From positions 1 to 47,702 of the forward strand of contig JAHHGS010000100.1 in assembly GCA_019359715.1 (NCBI GenBank): a stretch of DNA of 47,702 bases. Direction: 5' to 3'. Below are positions 24,574-33,390 of this stretch, piece after piece. The position numbers and the translations under genes were made by a program. The notes under the pieces are model-generated. The model made no database searches. It had not been told where the DNA came from and was given only the letters and a program-made list of their open reading frames with translations. The number at the start of each line of letters is the position of its first letter. Position 1 is the first letter of the stretch. This DNA comes from Aphanocapsa sp. GSE-SYN-MK-11-07L (GTDB lineage: Bacteria > Cyanobacteriota > Cyanobacteriia > Thermosynechococcales > Thermosynechococcaceae).

Positions 24574-26760
24574 CTAAGGCTTTTGTGACCCTCCAAACAG
24601 CCAGTGAATATTGAAACCGACGGTTGGATCTTCTTGGGCAACCAGCCCGCCAACTGGCGTGTTTTGCCCCGCCGCATTACTGCCATATAGATCAAATCCA
24701 AGGTTGAGTTTCGGAATCACATACCGAAAGCCGGCGCTCCAAACGCTCTGTTCTCCAGTAATCAGGGGCGTAAATTCGCCAATGAACTGCAAGCCTTCCC
24801 AAATTTGGTAGTTAATTCCCAACCCAACCCCAACTGGCGTCGTAAACGAGATTAAGCCAACTTTGGGGTTTAAGAACAGCGCCAACTGCGGAATCGGCTG
24901 ATAGGTAAACGGTAGCTCGATAAAGCCTGAGGTTCTGCTCCGCCCCTCACGGGTGACGATTCCTTGGGCGTAGGCTGCCTTAATTGCCAGCGAGAATGGG
25001 TCTCCCTGGGTTTGATCTAAAAAGCGAAGTTTCGTCGCCAAGCTGATTGTGAAATCTGCACTGTAGTTAATTGACTCGATCAGGTCTACACCTGGCCCAA
25101 GTTGTTCGCCACTTACCTCAAGTTGAGCATCGTTGGCGATGCCGTAGGCGAAGCCAAACCCTGTGCCGGAGCCAATTCCGGCTCGGAAGCGCAGCATTCC
25201 AGGCAATAAGGTGTTAGCACTGGTTAGCGTCAGCCCTTCTAAAAGGAGCTGGCGATCGCGCTCTGTCAAAGGCACCCTTGGGCCACTGCGAAAGCTGGCT
25301 TGGTAGTTTTGGCCAATATCAGGCGTAAACGTCAGCCCAGCTACCAGTGCCACTTGGTCGCCATCTGGCAAATAAGCCAGCAGTTGGCTGGCTGGGGTCG
25401 CACCAAAGGCGTTGGTCGCGTATAAATTTAGGCCAACGGCTGGGTTAATTAAATAACGGGTGCCAACGCTCCAGACTGGCTGTTTAATAATTTCGCCGCT
25501 GTCAGAGCTAATGGTGTTACCGCCAGGGCCAAGCGGCAGATTCAGGTCTGCAAAAAAGCCTAGGCGCTGTAGGGGTTGCCAACTTAAACCCGTGCCGAGA
25601 TAAAATCCTGTTCCGTAGAAGGAAGCATCATTAAAGGTTTCGGGGAAAAAGGCGATCGCCGGCGTGAAGTGAAGCTGGAGCTTCGAGTTAAAGCTGTAGG
25701 TAATTGGGAACTTGAGGGAACCGGCGATCGTGGCGTTAGTTGTCGTGTTGCGGGGATCTAGGTCAGTTGTAAAAACACCAGAACCAGTCCGAATACTCAA
25801 ATACTCGACCGAGCCACTCACTGCTAAGGTTAAGTGTTTCTGCTTCAGCAATTGGTACTTAAAGTTAGGAGCAATACCGACAAAGCTGAATTCTTGGGTG
25901 GTCAAGCCCTGTACTGTCCGACCGAGCGGATCGTCATAAAACGAGAACGACAGCCCCAACTGCAATTTATCAGTGACGCCGCCATCCACGCCAAAGTAGA
26001 AAACTTCTCGTCCACTGCCTCCCCGACTGACCTGACTTTCTTTCGGAAAGTTGCGAATGCCGCCCGAAAAATAAAGTCCGCCCGCTGGCAGTTGATTCGC
26101 CGTCTCCAGATTAAACAATCGAATCGGTGGCTGCTGAAGGGGGGTAAGTTTGAACTCTTCTACCTTTGAGTCGGTCGGCGAGTCAGGAGCGGCTGGCGCA
26201 GTTGAGTCAGGGGTGACGGGTGAATCAGGGGCAGGAGGCACACCCTCTGGCGATTGATTCGCAGGGGTTTCAGTCTGAGCTTGAATTGCACCAGTTTCAC
26301 CCGGCAATTGCTGGGCAGGCGTGCTGCTACTAAGGGAAGTATCGGCAGCCGGCTGCTGATCGGCAGGAGAGCTACTGACGACTGAGGAATTGGGTACAGG
26401 CGTAATCCCTGGTGTGAGTTGCGTGGGAAGTGAAGCTAGAGTGAGGATCTGCCTAGCAACCACCTCGGCGACAGAGGTGGTTTTAATCTCTTCGAGCGGA
26501 GGAGCATTGACAGTAGGCGGGATCAGTTTAGGAGTTTTAGTCTCCAAGGTGACTTGCCCTTGGGGCTTATCCGACTGACCATTGGTCACGGGTTGAATCA
26601 GCCTTGCTTTGCCTTGCGGAGCAATAACTCCCAAAGTCTGTTCCGTTGGCTCGTACCGTTGACTGTTGGGAACTGGCGTCATGGACTGGGCAAAAGATGT
26701 AGCGGGTAAGCCCAGAATCCACAGGCAGGTCAGCCCGGTAGAAAATCGATAAAACGACAT
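24574..26760 (-). CDS. Large putative outer-membrane beta-barrel protein
   Basis: A 728-residue exported protein. The signal peptide ends near ATSFAQS. Residues of roughly 25-217 are low-complexity, rich in Pro, Ser, Thr, Gln and Ala (for example DSPVTPDSTAPAAPDSPTDS). From about residue 217 onward there are many amphipathic beta strands with Gly and aromatic residues at strand ends (FSGGIRNFP, FYFGVDGGVTDKLQLGLSF, LQLHFTPAIAFFPETF, WSVGTRYLINPAVGLNLYA). The apparent strand pattern repeats twice, suggesting two barrel halves or a large barrel. I could not assign a family. It is the first of a run of leftward envelope genes and is preceded by a hairpin with flanking direct repeats. Confidence 0.68.
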   Translation of the reverse strand: MSFYRFSTGLTCLWILGLPATSFAQSMTPVPNSQRYEPTEQTLGVIAPQGKARLIQPVTNGQSDKPQGQVTLETKTPKLIPPTVNAPPLEEIKTTSVAEVVARQILTLASLPTQLTPGITPVPNSSVVSSSPADQQPAADTSLSSSTPAQQLPGETGAIQAQTETPANQSPEGVPPAPDSPVTPDSTAPAAPDSPTDSKVEEFKLTPLQQPPIRLFNLETANQLPAGGLYFSGGIRNFPKESQVSRGGSGREVFYFGVDGGVTDKLQLGLSFSFYDDPLGRTVQGLTTQEFSFVGIAPNFKYQLLKQKHLTLAVSGSVEYLSIRTGSGVFTTDLDPRNTTTNATIAGSLKFPITYSFNSKLQLHFTPAIAFFPETFNDASFYGTGFYLGTGLSWQPLQRLGFFADLNLPLGPGGNTISSDSGEIIKQPVWSVGTRYLINPAVGLNLYATNAFGATPASQLLAYLPDGDQVALVAGLTFTPDIGQNYQASFRSGPRVPLTERDRQLLLEGLTLTSANTLLPGMLRFRAGIGSGTGFGFAYGIANDAQLEVSGEQLGPGVDLIESINYSADFTISLATKLRFLDQTQGDPFSLAIKAAYAQGIVTREGRSRTSGFIELPFTYQPIPQLALFLNPKVGLISFTTPVGVGLGINYQIWEGLQFIGEFTPLITGEQSVWSAGFRYVIPKLNLGFDLYGSNAAGQNTPVGGLVAQEDPTVGFNIHWLFGGSQKP

Positions 26761-26858
26761 AAGACTCTATTTCTCTAGCAATGAGGTTGTCTATGAGCAC
26801 CAATGGTAAGCCTACAGCATTAGTTAATCTTGTCTACGCACTGAATTAGCTTCTCTTT

Positions 26859-26962
26859 CAAAAATTGGTAGCGGTATTCAAGTAATGATTTAAGGGAGTG
26901 TGAGCGAAGCCCACACTCCCTTAAATCATTAAAAATTTAGGACTATCCAAAAATTGGTAGCG
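26859..26962. repeat. Hairpin palindrome flanked by 15-bp direct repeats (possible MITE/REP-like element)
   Basis: CAAAAATTGGTAGCG is found at 26859-26873 and again at 26948-26962. Between them is a perfect 20-bp stem (26883-26902 pairing with 26912-26931) with a 9-nt loop, AGCGAAGCC. No U run follows on either strand, so it is not a plain terminator. Strong palindromes flanked by direct repeats in intergenic DNA are typical of small non-autonomous elements. It lies between the CobO-like gene and the large barrel gene. Confidence 0.8.
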
Positions 26963-27036
26963 CTAGATTTTAATGCCTGGGGGTCGCGTTTCTAGGGGCG
27001 GTTTATCCTCCTAGAAACACGACTATAGATGACGAC

Positions 27037-28170
27037 TCAAAAATCAACGCCGCGCTTGAGGTCAATCCCTTTTTCAGCGTAGTGTTTGTGGCAAACCATC
27101 TCCGAGTGAATGCTGGCTAGATCAAAGTAAGCAGGCGGAGTTTTACAGCGCCCGGTAATAATAATTTCCGTTCCTTTCGGTTTGCGTAAGAATGATTGGA
27201 CAATTGGCTCTTCTGGCAGCAGTTCTAGATCAACTGTCGGGTTGAGTTCATCTAGAATAATTGTCTTGTAAAAACCAGAGGCGATCGCTGTTCTGGCAAT
27301 TTCCCAGCCTCGTTCTGCTTCTACATAGTCTAGTTCCTGCTGCTGGCCCCGCCAAACAATTGCATCACGCCCGCACCGCTGGTGATCGACCAAACTGGGA
27401 TAGCTTTGCTGGAGAGCGGCGATCGCGGCATCTTCGGTATAGCCACTGCCGCCTTTCAGCCACTGCATAATCAGGACTCGATGGGATTTATCCTGACCTA
27501 TCCCGCGCCCAATCGCTTGCAGGGCCTTACCCAAGGCGCTAGTAGACTTGCCTTTGCCGGCCCCGGTGTAAATTTCAATCCCCTCAATCCCTTGGTCAAT
27601 CGCGTGAGGATGAAAATGGGGCTTCATCTCTGAGTGCAAATCCGCTACATCCAGCAGCGGTTGCGGCGCCCCTCGCCCGGTGGTAATAATTTCTAACTGC
27701 TCTGGTTTTTGCTTCAGGGCATGAGTCACTTCTTCAATCGGCAGCAGCCCCAAATTCAGGACTGGGTTAAGCTCATCTAAAACCACGACCGAATAGAGTC
27801 CAGAGGCGATCGCCCCTTTGGCAATATCCCAGCCTCGCTGCGCCTCTAAGCGATCAAAGCGGGTAATTTCCTCGGCGTTAAAAAACTCGGCTCGCCCCGT
27901 TCGCACCTGATCAATCAAGTGCGGAAACCCGCGCTGGAGAGCCTCGATCGCCGCATCTTCATCGTAGGTGCGGCCTGGCCCCTTTAAAAAGCGCAGCAGC
28001 AGGACTCGCGTCTGCCAGGACAAACTGATGCCCAAACCAATCGAACGCAGCACCACGCCCAGAGCCGCCTGCGACTTGCCCTTGCCCGCTCCATCGTAGA
28101 CATGAATCTGCCCGATCATCCGCTCTGGGCGAACTTGAGCAGTCCGAATCCCAATTCCCGCTCGTGTCAT
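27037..28170 (-). CDS. Tandem-duplicated CobO-type P-loop protein (corrinoid adenosyltransferase family)
   Basis: A 377-residue protein made of two related CobO/BtuR-like domains. Each half has a P-loop (GAGKGKSQAA near residue 25 and GAGKGKSTSA near residue 203). Each then has a YxEDAAI segment, an RGW(D/E)IA helix, a Walker B-like (V/I)(V/I)LDELNP, an ITGR element and a LHSEM or IHSEM ending. Single-domain CobO/BtuR enzymes adenosylate cob(I)yrinate or cobalamin as homodimers, so this fusion may form its own pseudo-dimer. Similar double-domain proteins may be common in cyanobacteria, but their activity is uncertain to me. The ATG at 28170 was chosen over a TTG five codons upstream because it has a GAGG site about 9 nt before it. 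No other cobalamin gene is nearby. Confidence 0.82.
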   Translation of the reverse strand: MTRAGIGIRTAQVRPERMIGQIHVYDGAGKGKSQAALGVVLRSIGLGISLSWQTRVLLLRFLKGPGRTYDEDAAIEALQRGFPHLIDQVRTGRAEFFNAEEITRFDRLEAQRGWDIAKGAIASGLYSVVVLDELNPVLNLGLLPIEEVTHALKQKPEQLEIITTGRGAPQPLLDVADLHSEMKPHFHPHAIDQGIEGIEIYTGAGKGKSTSALGKALQAIGRGIGQDKSHRVLIMQWLKGGSGYTEDAAIAALQQSYPSLVDHQRCGRDAIVWRGQQQELDYVEAERGWEIARTAIASGFYKTIILDELNPTVDLELLPEEPIVQSFLRKPKGTEIIITGRCKTPPAYFDLASIHSEMVCHKHYAEKGIDLKRGVDF

Positions 28171-28357
28171 AGCCGTCAGCCTCAATCATGAACGCTTTGG
28201 GGAGCAAGCCTTGCAGAGGCTGAAACACCAACTTGCCTAGCCCAGCAATGGGTCTACTTAGCAAGATTTTAGCATTCAGCTTTGATCGCTCGATTTGATT
28301 AGACGTTTACATTCTGGATCGATTAGAGTTTGAGGCGAGGGATTCAAGGAGACGAGG

Positions 28358-29131
28358 GTGAACGTGAATCGGGTGGGGGTCATTGCAGCCAATGTGTTCC
28401 GGGAAGTCTTCCGAGAGCGCGTACTTTACTTGGCGGCTCTGTTTGGCGGACTGCTGCTGCTGGCAGTCACGCTATTAACTGAAATTTCGGCTGATACAGA
28501 GAATAAAATCACGCTCGACTTGGGCATGGCGGCGATCGGGGTGTTTGGCTTAATCATCGCCATATTTGTCGGTACAGGACTAATTCACAAAGAAATTGAA
28601 AAGCGGACGGCACTGGTGCTGATGGCTAAACCGATGAGTCGGGCCGAGTTCATCGTCGGTAAGCATTTAGGACTCTCCGCTGTTTTAGCCGTACTAGTAT
28701 TCCTGATGACGCTGATTTTCTTCGCGATCATGAGCTTTCGACAATTTCAGTACCCGGCGGGTAGCCTATTGATCGCAGTTGGATTCACCCTGCTTGAATT
28801 GGTTTTGCTAGCGGCAGTCGCGATGGCTTTTGGCGTTTTTACTAGCCCATTGGTGGCAACCATGCTCACGTTTGGGGTTTATCTGATGGGTCACTTGAGC
28901 CAGAATTTAGTCACGTTAAGTCAGTCAATTGAAAACCCAGCCTTAAAGACAGCGATTAAGGGACTCTACCTCGTTTTTCCAAACCTGTCGACTCTAGATT
29001 TAAAAAATCAGGCAGTGTATGGTATCTTGCCGCCAGCCTCTGAGCTATTGGCCAATACAGCCTATGGATTGATCTATGCTGTGCTGATGCTGGCGATCGC
29101 CACTTGGATTTTCTCCTACCGGGAGTTCTAG
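28358..29131 (+). CDS. ABC-2 type transporter permease
   Basis: A 257-residue membrane protein with about six hydrophobic helices. It begins VGVIAANVFREVFRERVLYL and contains the coupling-region sequence HKEIEKRTALVLMAKPMSRAEFIVGKHLG, typical of ABC-2 permeases that work with a separate ATPase. The start is a GTG at 28358, preceded by AAGGAGACGAG. No ATPase gene is adjacent, so the partner and substrate are unknown. The recD2-type helicase gene follows after 76 nt. Confidence 0.82.
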   Translation: MNVNRVGVIAANVFREVFRERVLYLAALFGGLLLLAVTLLTEISADTENKITLDLGMAAIGVFGLIIAIFVGTGLIHKEIEKRTALVLMAKPMSRAEFIVGKHLGLSAVLAVLVFLMTLIFFAIMSFRQFQYPAGSLLIAVGFTLLELVLLAAVAMAFGVFTSPLVATMLTFGVYLMGHLSQNLVTLSQSIENPALKTAIKGLYLVFPNLSTLDLKNQAVYGILPPASELLANTAYGLIYAVLMLAIATWIFSYREF

Positions 29132-29207
29132 CTTAGGAGCATAAAGCTTAGAATGATGGCTGTAAAGATCAGCGATCGCTACAGTTTCTGATTGACTCTC
29201 CACTGAG

Positions 29208-31421
29208 ATGGGTGTTGCTCCTAATTCGTCGTCAGATCAACTCCAGGGTGTTGTAGAACGCCTGACCTATCATGCCGAGGAATCTGGCTATGCGATCGCC
29301 CGCCTCAAGGTTCCCCGCAGTCGCGAGCTGATCACAATTACGGGCACCTTTTCCCAGATTCAAGCCGGGCAAACCCTCAAACTAGAAGGGTTTTGGCGAG
29401 ATCATCCCAAGTATGGCCCCCAGTTTCAGGTCACGCAGTATCAAGAGACTAAGCCAGCTACCCTGACCGGAATTGAAAAATATTTAGGCAGCGGCTTAAT
29501 TAAGGGGGTTGGGCCAGTCACCGCCAAGCGAATTGTCGCCCATTTTGGTTTGGAAACCTTAGAGGTGATTGAGCAGCAAATTGAGCGCTTGGTGGAAGTG
29601 CCAGGAATTGCCAAAAAACGAGTCAAGCTGATTCAATCCGCTTGGGAGCAGCAAAAAACGATCAAAGAAGTGATGCTGTTTTTGCAGGGGCACGGCGTGT
29701 CGACCACCTATGCTGTCAAAATTTTTAAGCAATACGGCGAAAAGGCGATCGCCGTCGTCAGCGAAAATCCCTATCAACTGGCAATTGATGTCTATGGGAT
29801 TGGCTTTGTGACTGCCGATGCGATCGCTCGCAATTTGGGGATTAGTCCTGGCTCTGAATATCGCTATCAGAGCGGCTTGTTGCATACCCTCAGCACCGCT
29901 GCTGAAGATGGCCACTGCTTTTTGCCGCAAACTGAACTGATCGAGCGTGCCGCCAAACTTTTGACCTTGCCCGATCATCAGCCAGCGACTGAAACGCTGC
30001 TGGCGCTGACCACCCAAATGTCGATCGCCCAAGACATCATCATGCAGGGGGGCAGCGGCGACCTGCAGGGAGAATTTATTTGCTATCGGCCTTCGTTTTT
30101 TCATACGGAGCAGGGGGTGGCGAATCGGCTAAAGGAATTGCTGAGCCAGCCGCTCAGCGTTGATCGACCACGGGTGCGGGCTTGGATTGAGCGGTTTATC
30201 GCTCAAACGGGGATGGCTTTGTCGGAGCAGCAGCAGCAGGCAGTTGAAATGGCGGTTAGCCAGCGAGTGCTGATTCTGACCGGCGGGCCGGGCACGGGCA
30301 AAACTTCCACCACGCGGGCGATCGTTGCCCTTTGGAAGGCAATGGGTAAAACGATGGTACTGGCTTCACCCACCGGTCGAGCCGCCCAGCGTTTGAGTGA
30401 AGTGACCAGACAACCGGCTAAAACCCTGCATCGGGTGCTAGAGTTTGACCCGAAATCGATGGGCTTTTTGCGCGATCGCCATAACCCGATTCCGGCTGAG
30501 GCGATCGTTGTCGATGAAGCCTCGATGCTGGATTTATTTTTGGCTCATTCGTTGGTGAAGGCGATCGGCAATGATGCCCAACTTTTGCTGGTCGGGGACT
30601 GCGACCAACTGCCCAGCGTTGGCCCTGGCAATGTCCTGCGCGATTTGATTGCTTCTAAACAAGTGCCCGTTGTCCAGTTGAGCCAGGTGTTTCGCCAAGC
30701 CGCCGCCAGCCAAATTGTCAGCCATGCCCATCAAATTAACCAAGGTCGGTTGCCTCGTATAGATCCTGTTTCAGATCAGCCGACGACGGATTGCCTCTGG
30801 CTGGCGGCCCCAGAGCCTGAACAAGGCGTACAAGCGATTCAAGATTTGCTCCAGCATTTAATCCCAAAATTGGGGTTTGATCCGATCCGGCAGGTGCAGG
30901 TGCTGGCTCCAATGACGCGGGGACTAGTCGGAACACGCCATCTGAATCAGACCTTGCAGCAGTTGCTCAATCCGCCAGGGGACAATCAGCCAGAGCTAAC
31001 CTACGGAGGAATGACGCTGCGGGTGGGCGATCGCGTGATCCAGCAAGTGAACGACTACGACCGGGAAGTCTTCAACGGCGACTTGGGCACAATTACCAAC
31101 CTTGATCGGGAAGAGCAGGAAATCCAGATTCAGTTTGGCGATCGGTTTGTCAACTATGACTATGCCGATCTGAATGAGATTGCCTTGGCTTGGGCGATTA
31201 GCGTCCACAAATCCCAAGGGTCGGAATATCCGGTGGTGATCTTGCCGCTGTACATGCAGCACTATCTGCTGCTGAGCCGCAATCTGCTCTACACCGGGCT
31301 AACGCGGGCCAAAAAACTGGCGATTTTAGTCGGGACAAAACAGGCGATCGCGATGGCGGTTAATCAGGTCAAAGACCAAAATCGCTATACCTATTTAGCT
31401 CGGCGTTTAACAGCAGTTTGA
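29208..31421 (+). CDS. ATP-dependent RecD2-type DNA helicase
   Basis: A 737-residue SF1B helicase of the RecD/TraA (RecD2) family, which unwinds DNA 5' to 3' without RecBC. The N-terminal part includes an OB-like segment (GVVERLTYHAEESGYAIARL) and helix-hairpin-helix repeats (LIKGVGPVTAKRIVAHFG, VPGIAKKRVKLI). Motifs are in order: Walker A GGPGTGKTSTT near residue 358, VVDEASMLD, LLVGDCDQLPSVGPGN, QVFRQA, VHKSQGSEYP and YTGLTRAKK. The ATG at 29208 fits the family length. The role in cyanobacteria is inferred to be DNA repair or replication restart. Confidence 0.93.
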   Translation: MGVAPNSSSDQLQGVVERLTYHAEESGYAIARLKVPRSRELITITGTFSQIQAGQTLKLEGFWRDHPKYGPQFQVTQYQETKPATLTGIEKYLGSGLIKGVGPVTAKRIVAHFGLETLEVIEQQIERLVEVPGIAKKRVKLIQSAWEQQKTIKEVMLFLQGHGVSTTYAVKIFKQYGEKAIAVVSENPYQLAIDVYGIGFVTADAIARNLGISPGSEYRYQSGLLHTLSTAAEDGHCFLPQTELIERAAKLLTLPDHQPATETLLALTTQMSIAQDIIMQGGSGDLQGEFICYRPSFFHTEQGVANRLKELLSQPLSVDRPRVRAWIERFIAQTGMALSEQQQQAVEMAVSQRVLILTGGPGTGKTSTTRAIVALWKAMGKTMVLASPTGRAAQRLSEVTRQPAKTLHRVLEFDPKSMGFLRDRHNPIPAEAIVVDEASMLDLFLAHSLVKAIGNDAQLLLVGDCDQLPSVGPGNVLRDLIASKQVPVVQLSQVFRQAAASQIVSHAHQINQGRLPRIDPVSDQPTTDCLWLAAPEPEQGVQAIQDLLQHLIPKLGFDPIRQVQVLAPMTRGLVGTRHLNQTLQQLLNPPGDNQPELTYGGMTLRVGDRVIQQVNDYDREVFNGDLGTITNLDREEQEIQIQFGDRFVNYDYADLNEIALAWAISVHKSQGSEYPVVILPLYMQHYLLLSRNLLYTGLTRAKKLAILVGTKQAIAMAVNQVKDQNRYTYLARRLTAV

Positions 31422-31449
31422 GATCAGATTAAAATCCTTGATTCCCCGT

Positions 31450-32646
31450 TTAGGTTTCTACCTGCCAACCTTTTTTCTGCCTCGACTTAATCGTCATTTG
31501 ACGGCGAGCAAGCTGCTGAAAGAATGGCTCTGGCGGGACGGCAACTTCCGGGGGCAGCGTGCCAGTCTGGGTAATTTCACCCCTAGCTAACATTTGAGCG
31601 GCGATCGCCGGCGGGGCACCCGTGTCAATATCCAAGCCAATCCCCCACTCTGGCATCCCTGGCGTGTGGCAATCGACAATCCAGGTTATTTTTTTGCCAG
31701 ATTTTTTGCCCTTGACGATCGCCCGAATCACCTCGTACTGCTTCAATTTACCGACTGCCTGAGGCGTGGGTTGATGCATGGCCAAGTAATTAGCCACCTC
31801 AATCGGAGCCACTTGCCCGCCCGCCACTGGGATGGGCTGGCTGCTGGCAAAGCCCAAATCTCGCAGAAACTTAACTTTGGCAGTAAAGTCGGGGTCAAAG
31901 GCAATTTTAAAGCTGACCTCTTGCACACCTTGATCAGCAAACGAGAGCGGCAGGGTTGCTACTTCGGAGTGGAGCGTATACATCGGCGATCGCACCCCGA
32001 CTGGCGGCGGAAACTTAAGCGGCTTCGCCCCCGACATTTGGTCAATAAACTGAAATTCCCCTTGCGTAAATACAGCCGGTGGAAACGAAAATTCTTCCAG
32101 AATAGTTTTAAGAGAATAGGAGACAGATAAAGCTGGCTCAACATCGTAGCGAGTGCGGTCAACCCCGGCGACCCGCAAATGAATCTCTTGCACTTGCTCA
32201 AGCTGATCGGCTGCATATCGAGCCAGAACGTTAGAAATACCAGGAGCCGCTCCCATCCCTAGCAGAGCAGTCCGATTGATCGCCTGAAAGCGATCGTGCA
32301 AAGCTAACTGCTGACGGGTGGTATGAAACAACCCACCCAAATCGATGTAGTGCGCTTGGGCCAGCAAAGCGGCTTCCATCACTGCCAAATTAAAGGCATA
32401 GGGAGCCGTGTTGATCACAACAAGAGCGCCCTCTAGAGCGGCGGCAGTGGCTGTAACGTTATTAATATCAATCAGCAGCGGCTGGACGCGATTGCCACCT
32501 AAGCTAGCTGCCAACTGACTTGCCTTGTCTAAGTTGTAGTCTGCAATCACAACTTGGTCGGCTGGCGGGCAGGTTTCGACCAGATCTTTAACCGTGATTT
32601 GGCCCATGGCTCCGGCTCCACCGATCACAACGTAGCGATCACTCAT
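31450..32646 (-). CDS. Saccharopine dehydrogenase-like oxidoreductase
   Basis: A 398-residue protein with an N-terminal Rossmann fold (VVIGGAGAMGQITVKDL), then VVIADYNLDKASQLAA and LVVINTAPYAFNLAVMEAAL. The GAAPGISNVLARYAADQL segment is typical of the Sacchrp_dh_NADP family. These enzymes act on amino acids or lipids, or as carboxynorspermidine dehydrogenases; the reaction is not evident here. The ATG at 32646, with an AGGA about 7 nt upstream, was preferred over a TTG two codons before it. It converges on the helicase gene with a 28-nt gap. Confidence 0.87.
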   Translation of the reverse strand: MSDRYVVIGGAGAMGQITVKDLVETCPPADQVVIADYNLDKASQLAASLGGNRVQPLLIDINNVTATAAALEGALVVINTAPYAFNLAVMEAALLAQAHYIDLGGLFHTTRQQLALHDRFQAINRTALLGMGAAPGISNVLARYAADQLEQVQEIHLRVAGVDRTRYDVEPALSVSYSLKTILEEFSFPPAVFTQGEFQFIDQMSGAKPLKFPPPVGVRSPMYTLHSEVATLPLSFADQGVQEVSFKIAFDPDFTAKVKFLRDLGFASSQPIPVAGGQVAPIEVANYLAMHQPTPQAVGKLKQYEVIRAIVKGKKSGKKITWIVDCHTPGMPEWGIGLDIDTGAPPAIAAQMLARGEITQTGTLPPEVAVPPEPFFQQLARRQMTIKSRQKKGWQVET

Positions 32647-32686
32647 CGGCAAATCCTACTGCACTCAACATTTTTCTCTGACCACG

Positions 32687-33292
32687 CTAATCATATGGCG
32701 ATCGCCGCAGATGACCCCAGTGTTCTTCTCCTTGGCGTTTGAGCACAGAATTGTGGACAGGCACCAGTTCCAGAATCTGAAAATCAGCGGCAAAAAGCTG
32801 GCGAATCTCTTCAGCCGTTGAACCAAAGGGCGGGCCACCGGGACGGGTATGGGTGAAAAACAGGGCTAAAACTTCTCCTCCGGGTCGCAATAGCTGCCGA
32901 ACCAACTGGACATAGGCAGGGCGCTGGGCTGGGTCGATCGCGCAGAAACAGGTGTGTTCAATTACATAATCAAAGCTGCTGGCAAACTCAGGCAGCAAGT
33001 CAAAAATATCTCGCTGGATAAACTGGGCTGATTGTCCTTGCTTTTCAACCAGGGTCTGGGCAATGGCGATCGCCGACGGGGCAAAATCCACCCCGACCAC
33101 CTGCAAGCCGTGGGCAGCAAACAGCAGCGCCTCGTAGCCCCGCCCACAGCCCAGAGCGATTGCACGTCCTGCCAAAGGCGCTGGCTGAGCGTTGAGCCAA
33201 CTGACGAAGGGCGGGGCTGGCTGTCCCAAATCCCAGTGGGTTGTGCCCTGCTGGTAGCGGTCTTCCCAATCACTGGGATTAGCGATAGTCAT
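32687..33292 (-). CDS. TPMT-family SAM-dependent methyltransferase
   Basis: A 201-residue methyltransferase of the thiopurine S-methyltransferase group. The start WEDRYQQGTTHWDLGQPAPPF, SAM motif I ALGCGRGYEALLFAAHG, the acidic VVGVDFAPSAI, and YVIEHTCFCAIDP are all characteristic. Relatives methylate halides, thiols, selenium or tellurium compounds as detoxification; the substrate here is not known. The ATG at 33292 was preferred to a TTG seven codons upstream since the family starts close to the WEDRY motif. The gap to the downstream saccharopine dehydrogenase-like gene is 40 nt, so they may share a transcript. Confidence 0.87.
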   Translation of the reverse strand: MTIANPSDWEDRYQQGTTHWDLGQPAPPFVSWLNAQPAPLAGRAIALGCGRGYEALLFAAHGLQVVGVDFAPSAIAIAQTLVEKQGQSAQFIQRDIFDLLPEFASSFDYVIEHTCFCAIDPAQRPAYVQLVRQLLRPGGEVLALFFTHTRPGGPPFGSTAEEIRQLFAADFQILELVPVHNSVLKRQGEEHWGHLRRSPYD

Positions 33293-33331
33293 TAGTAAAG
33301 TACTCAATTTCAAGCCTAGAGACGGGATCCC

Positions 33332-33361
33332 TTGTATGTCATAATAATTTACACATATTCT
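33332..33361 (+). promoter_or_regulatory. Candidate promoter of the rubA-ycf48 genes
   Basis: TTGTAT at 33332-33337 and TATTCT at 33356-33361 are 18 nt apart and end about 30 nt before the rubA start. It is a moderate match to a sigma-70 type promoter in a divergent intergenic region of about 100 nt. Confidence 0.35.
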
Positions 33362-33390
33362 CAGGCTATCAAGTCAAAGCAGCAAGGGCA

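Noticed and set aside
24239-24577. Two short frames (about 60 codons) on opposite strands in the gap between the barrel genes
   Set aside because: They overlap each other and the putative terminator, and have no supporting start signals or family resemblance.
29441-31262. Long minus-strand frames opposite the RecD2-type helicase gene
   Set aside because: They lie wholly within a gene with full helicase motifs on the other strand and have no family resemblance; they are shadow frames.
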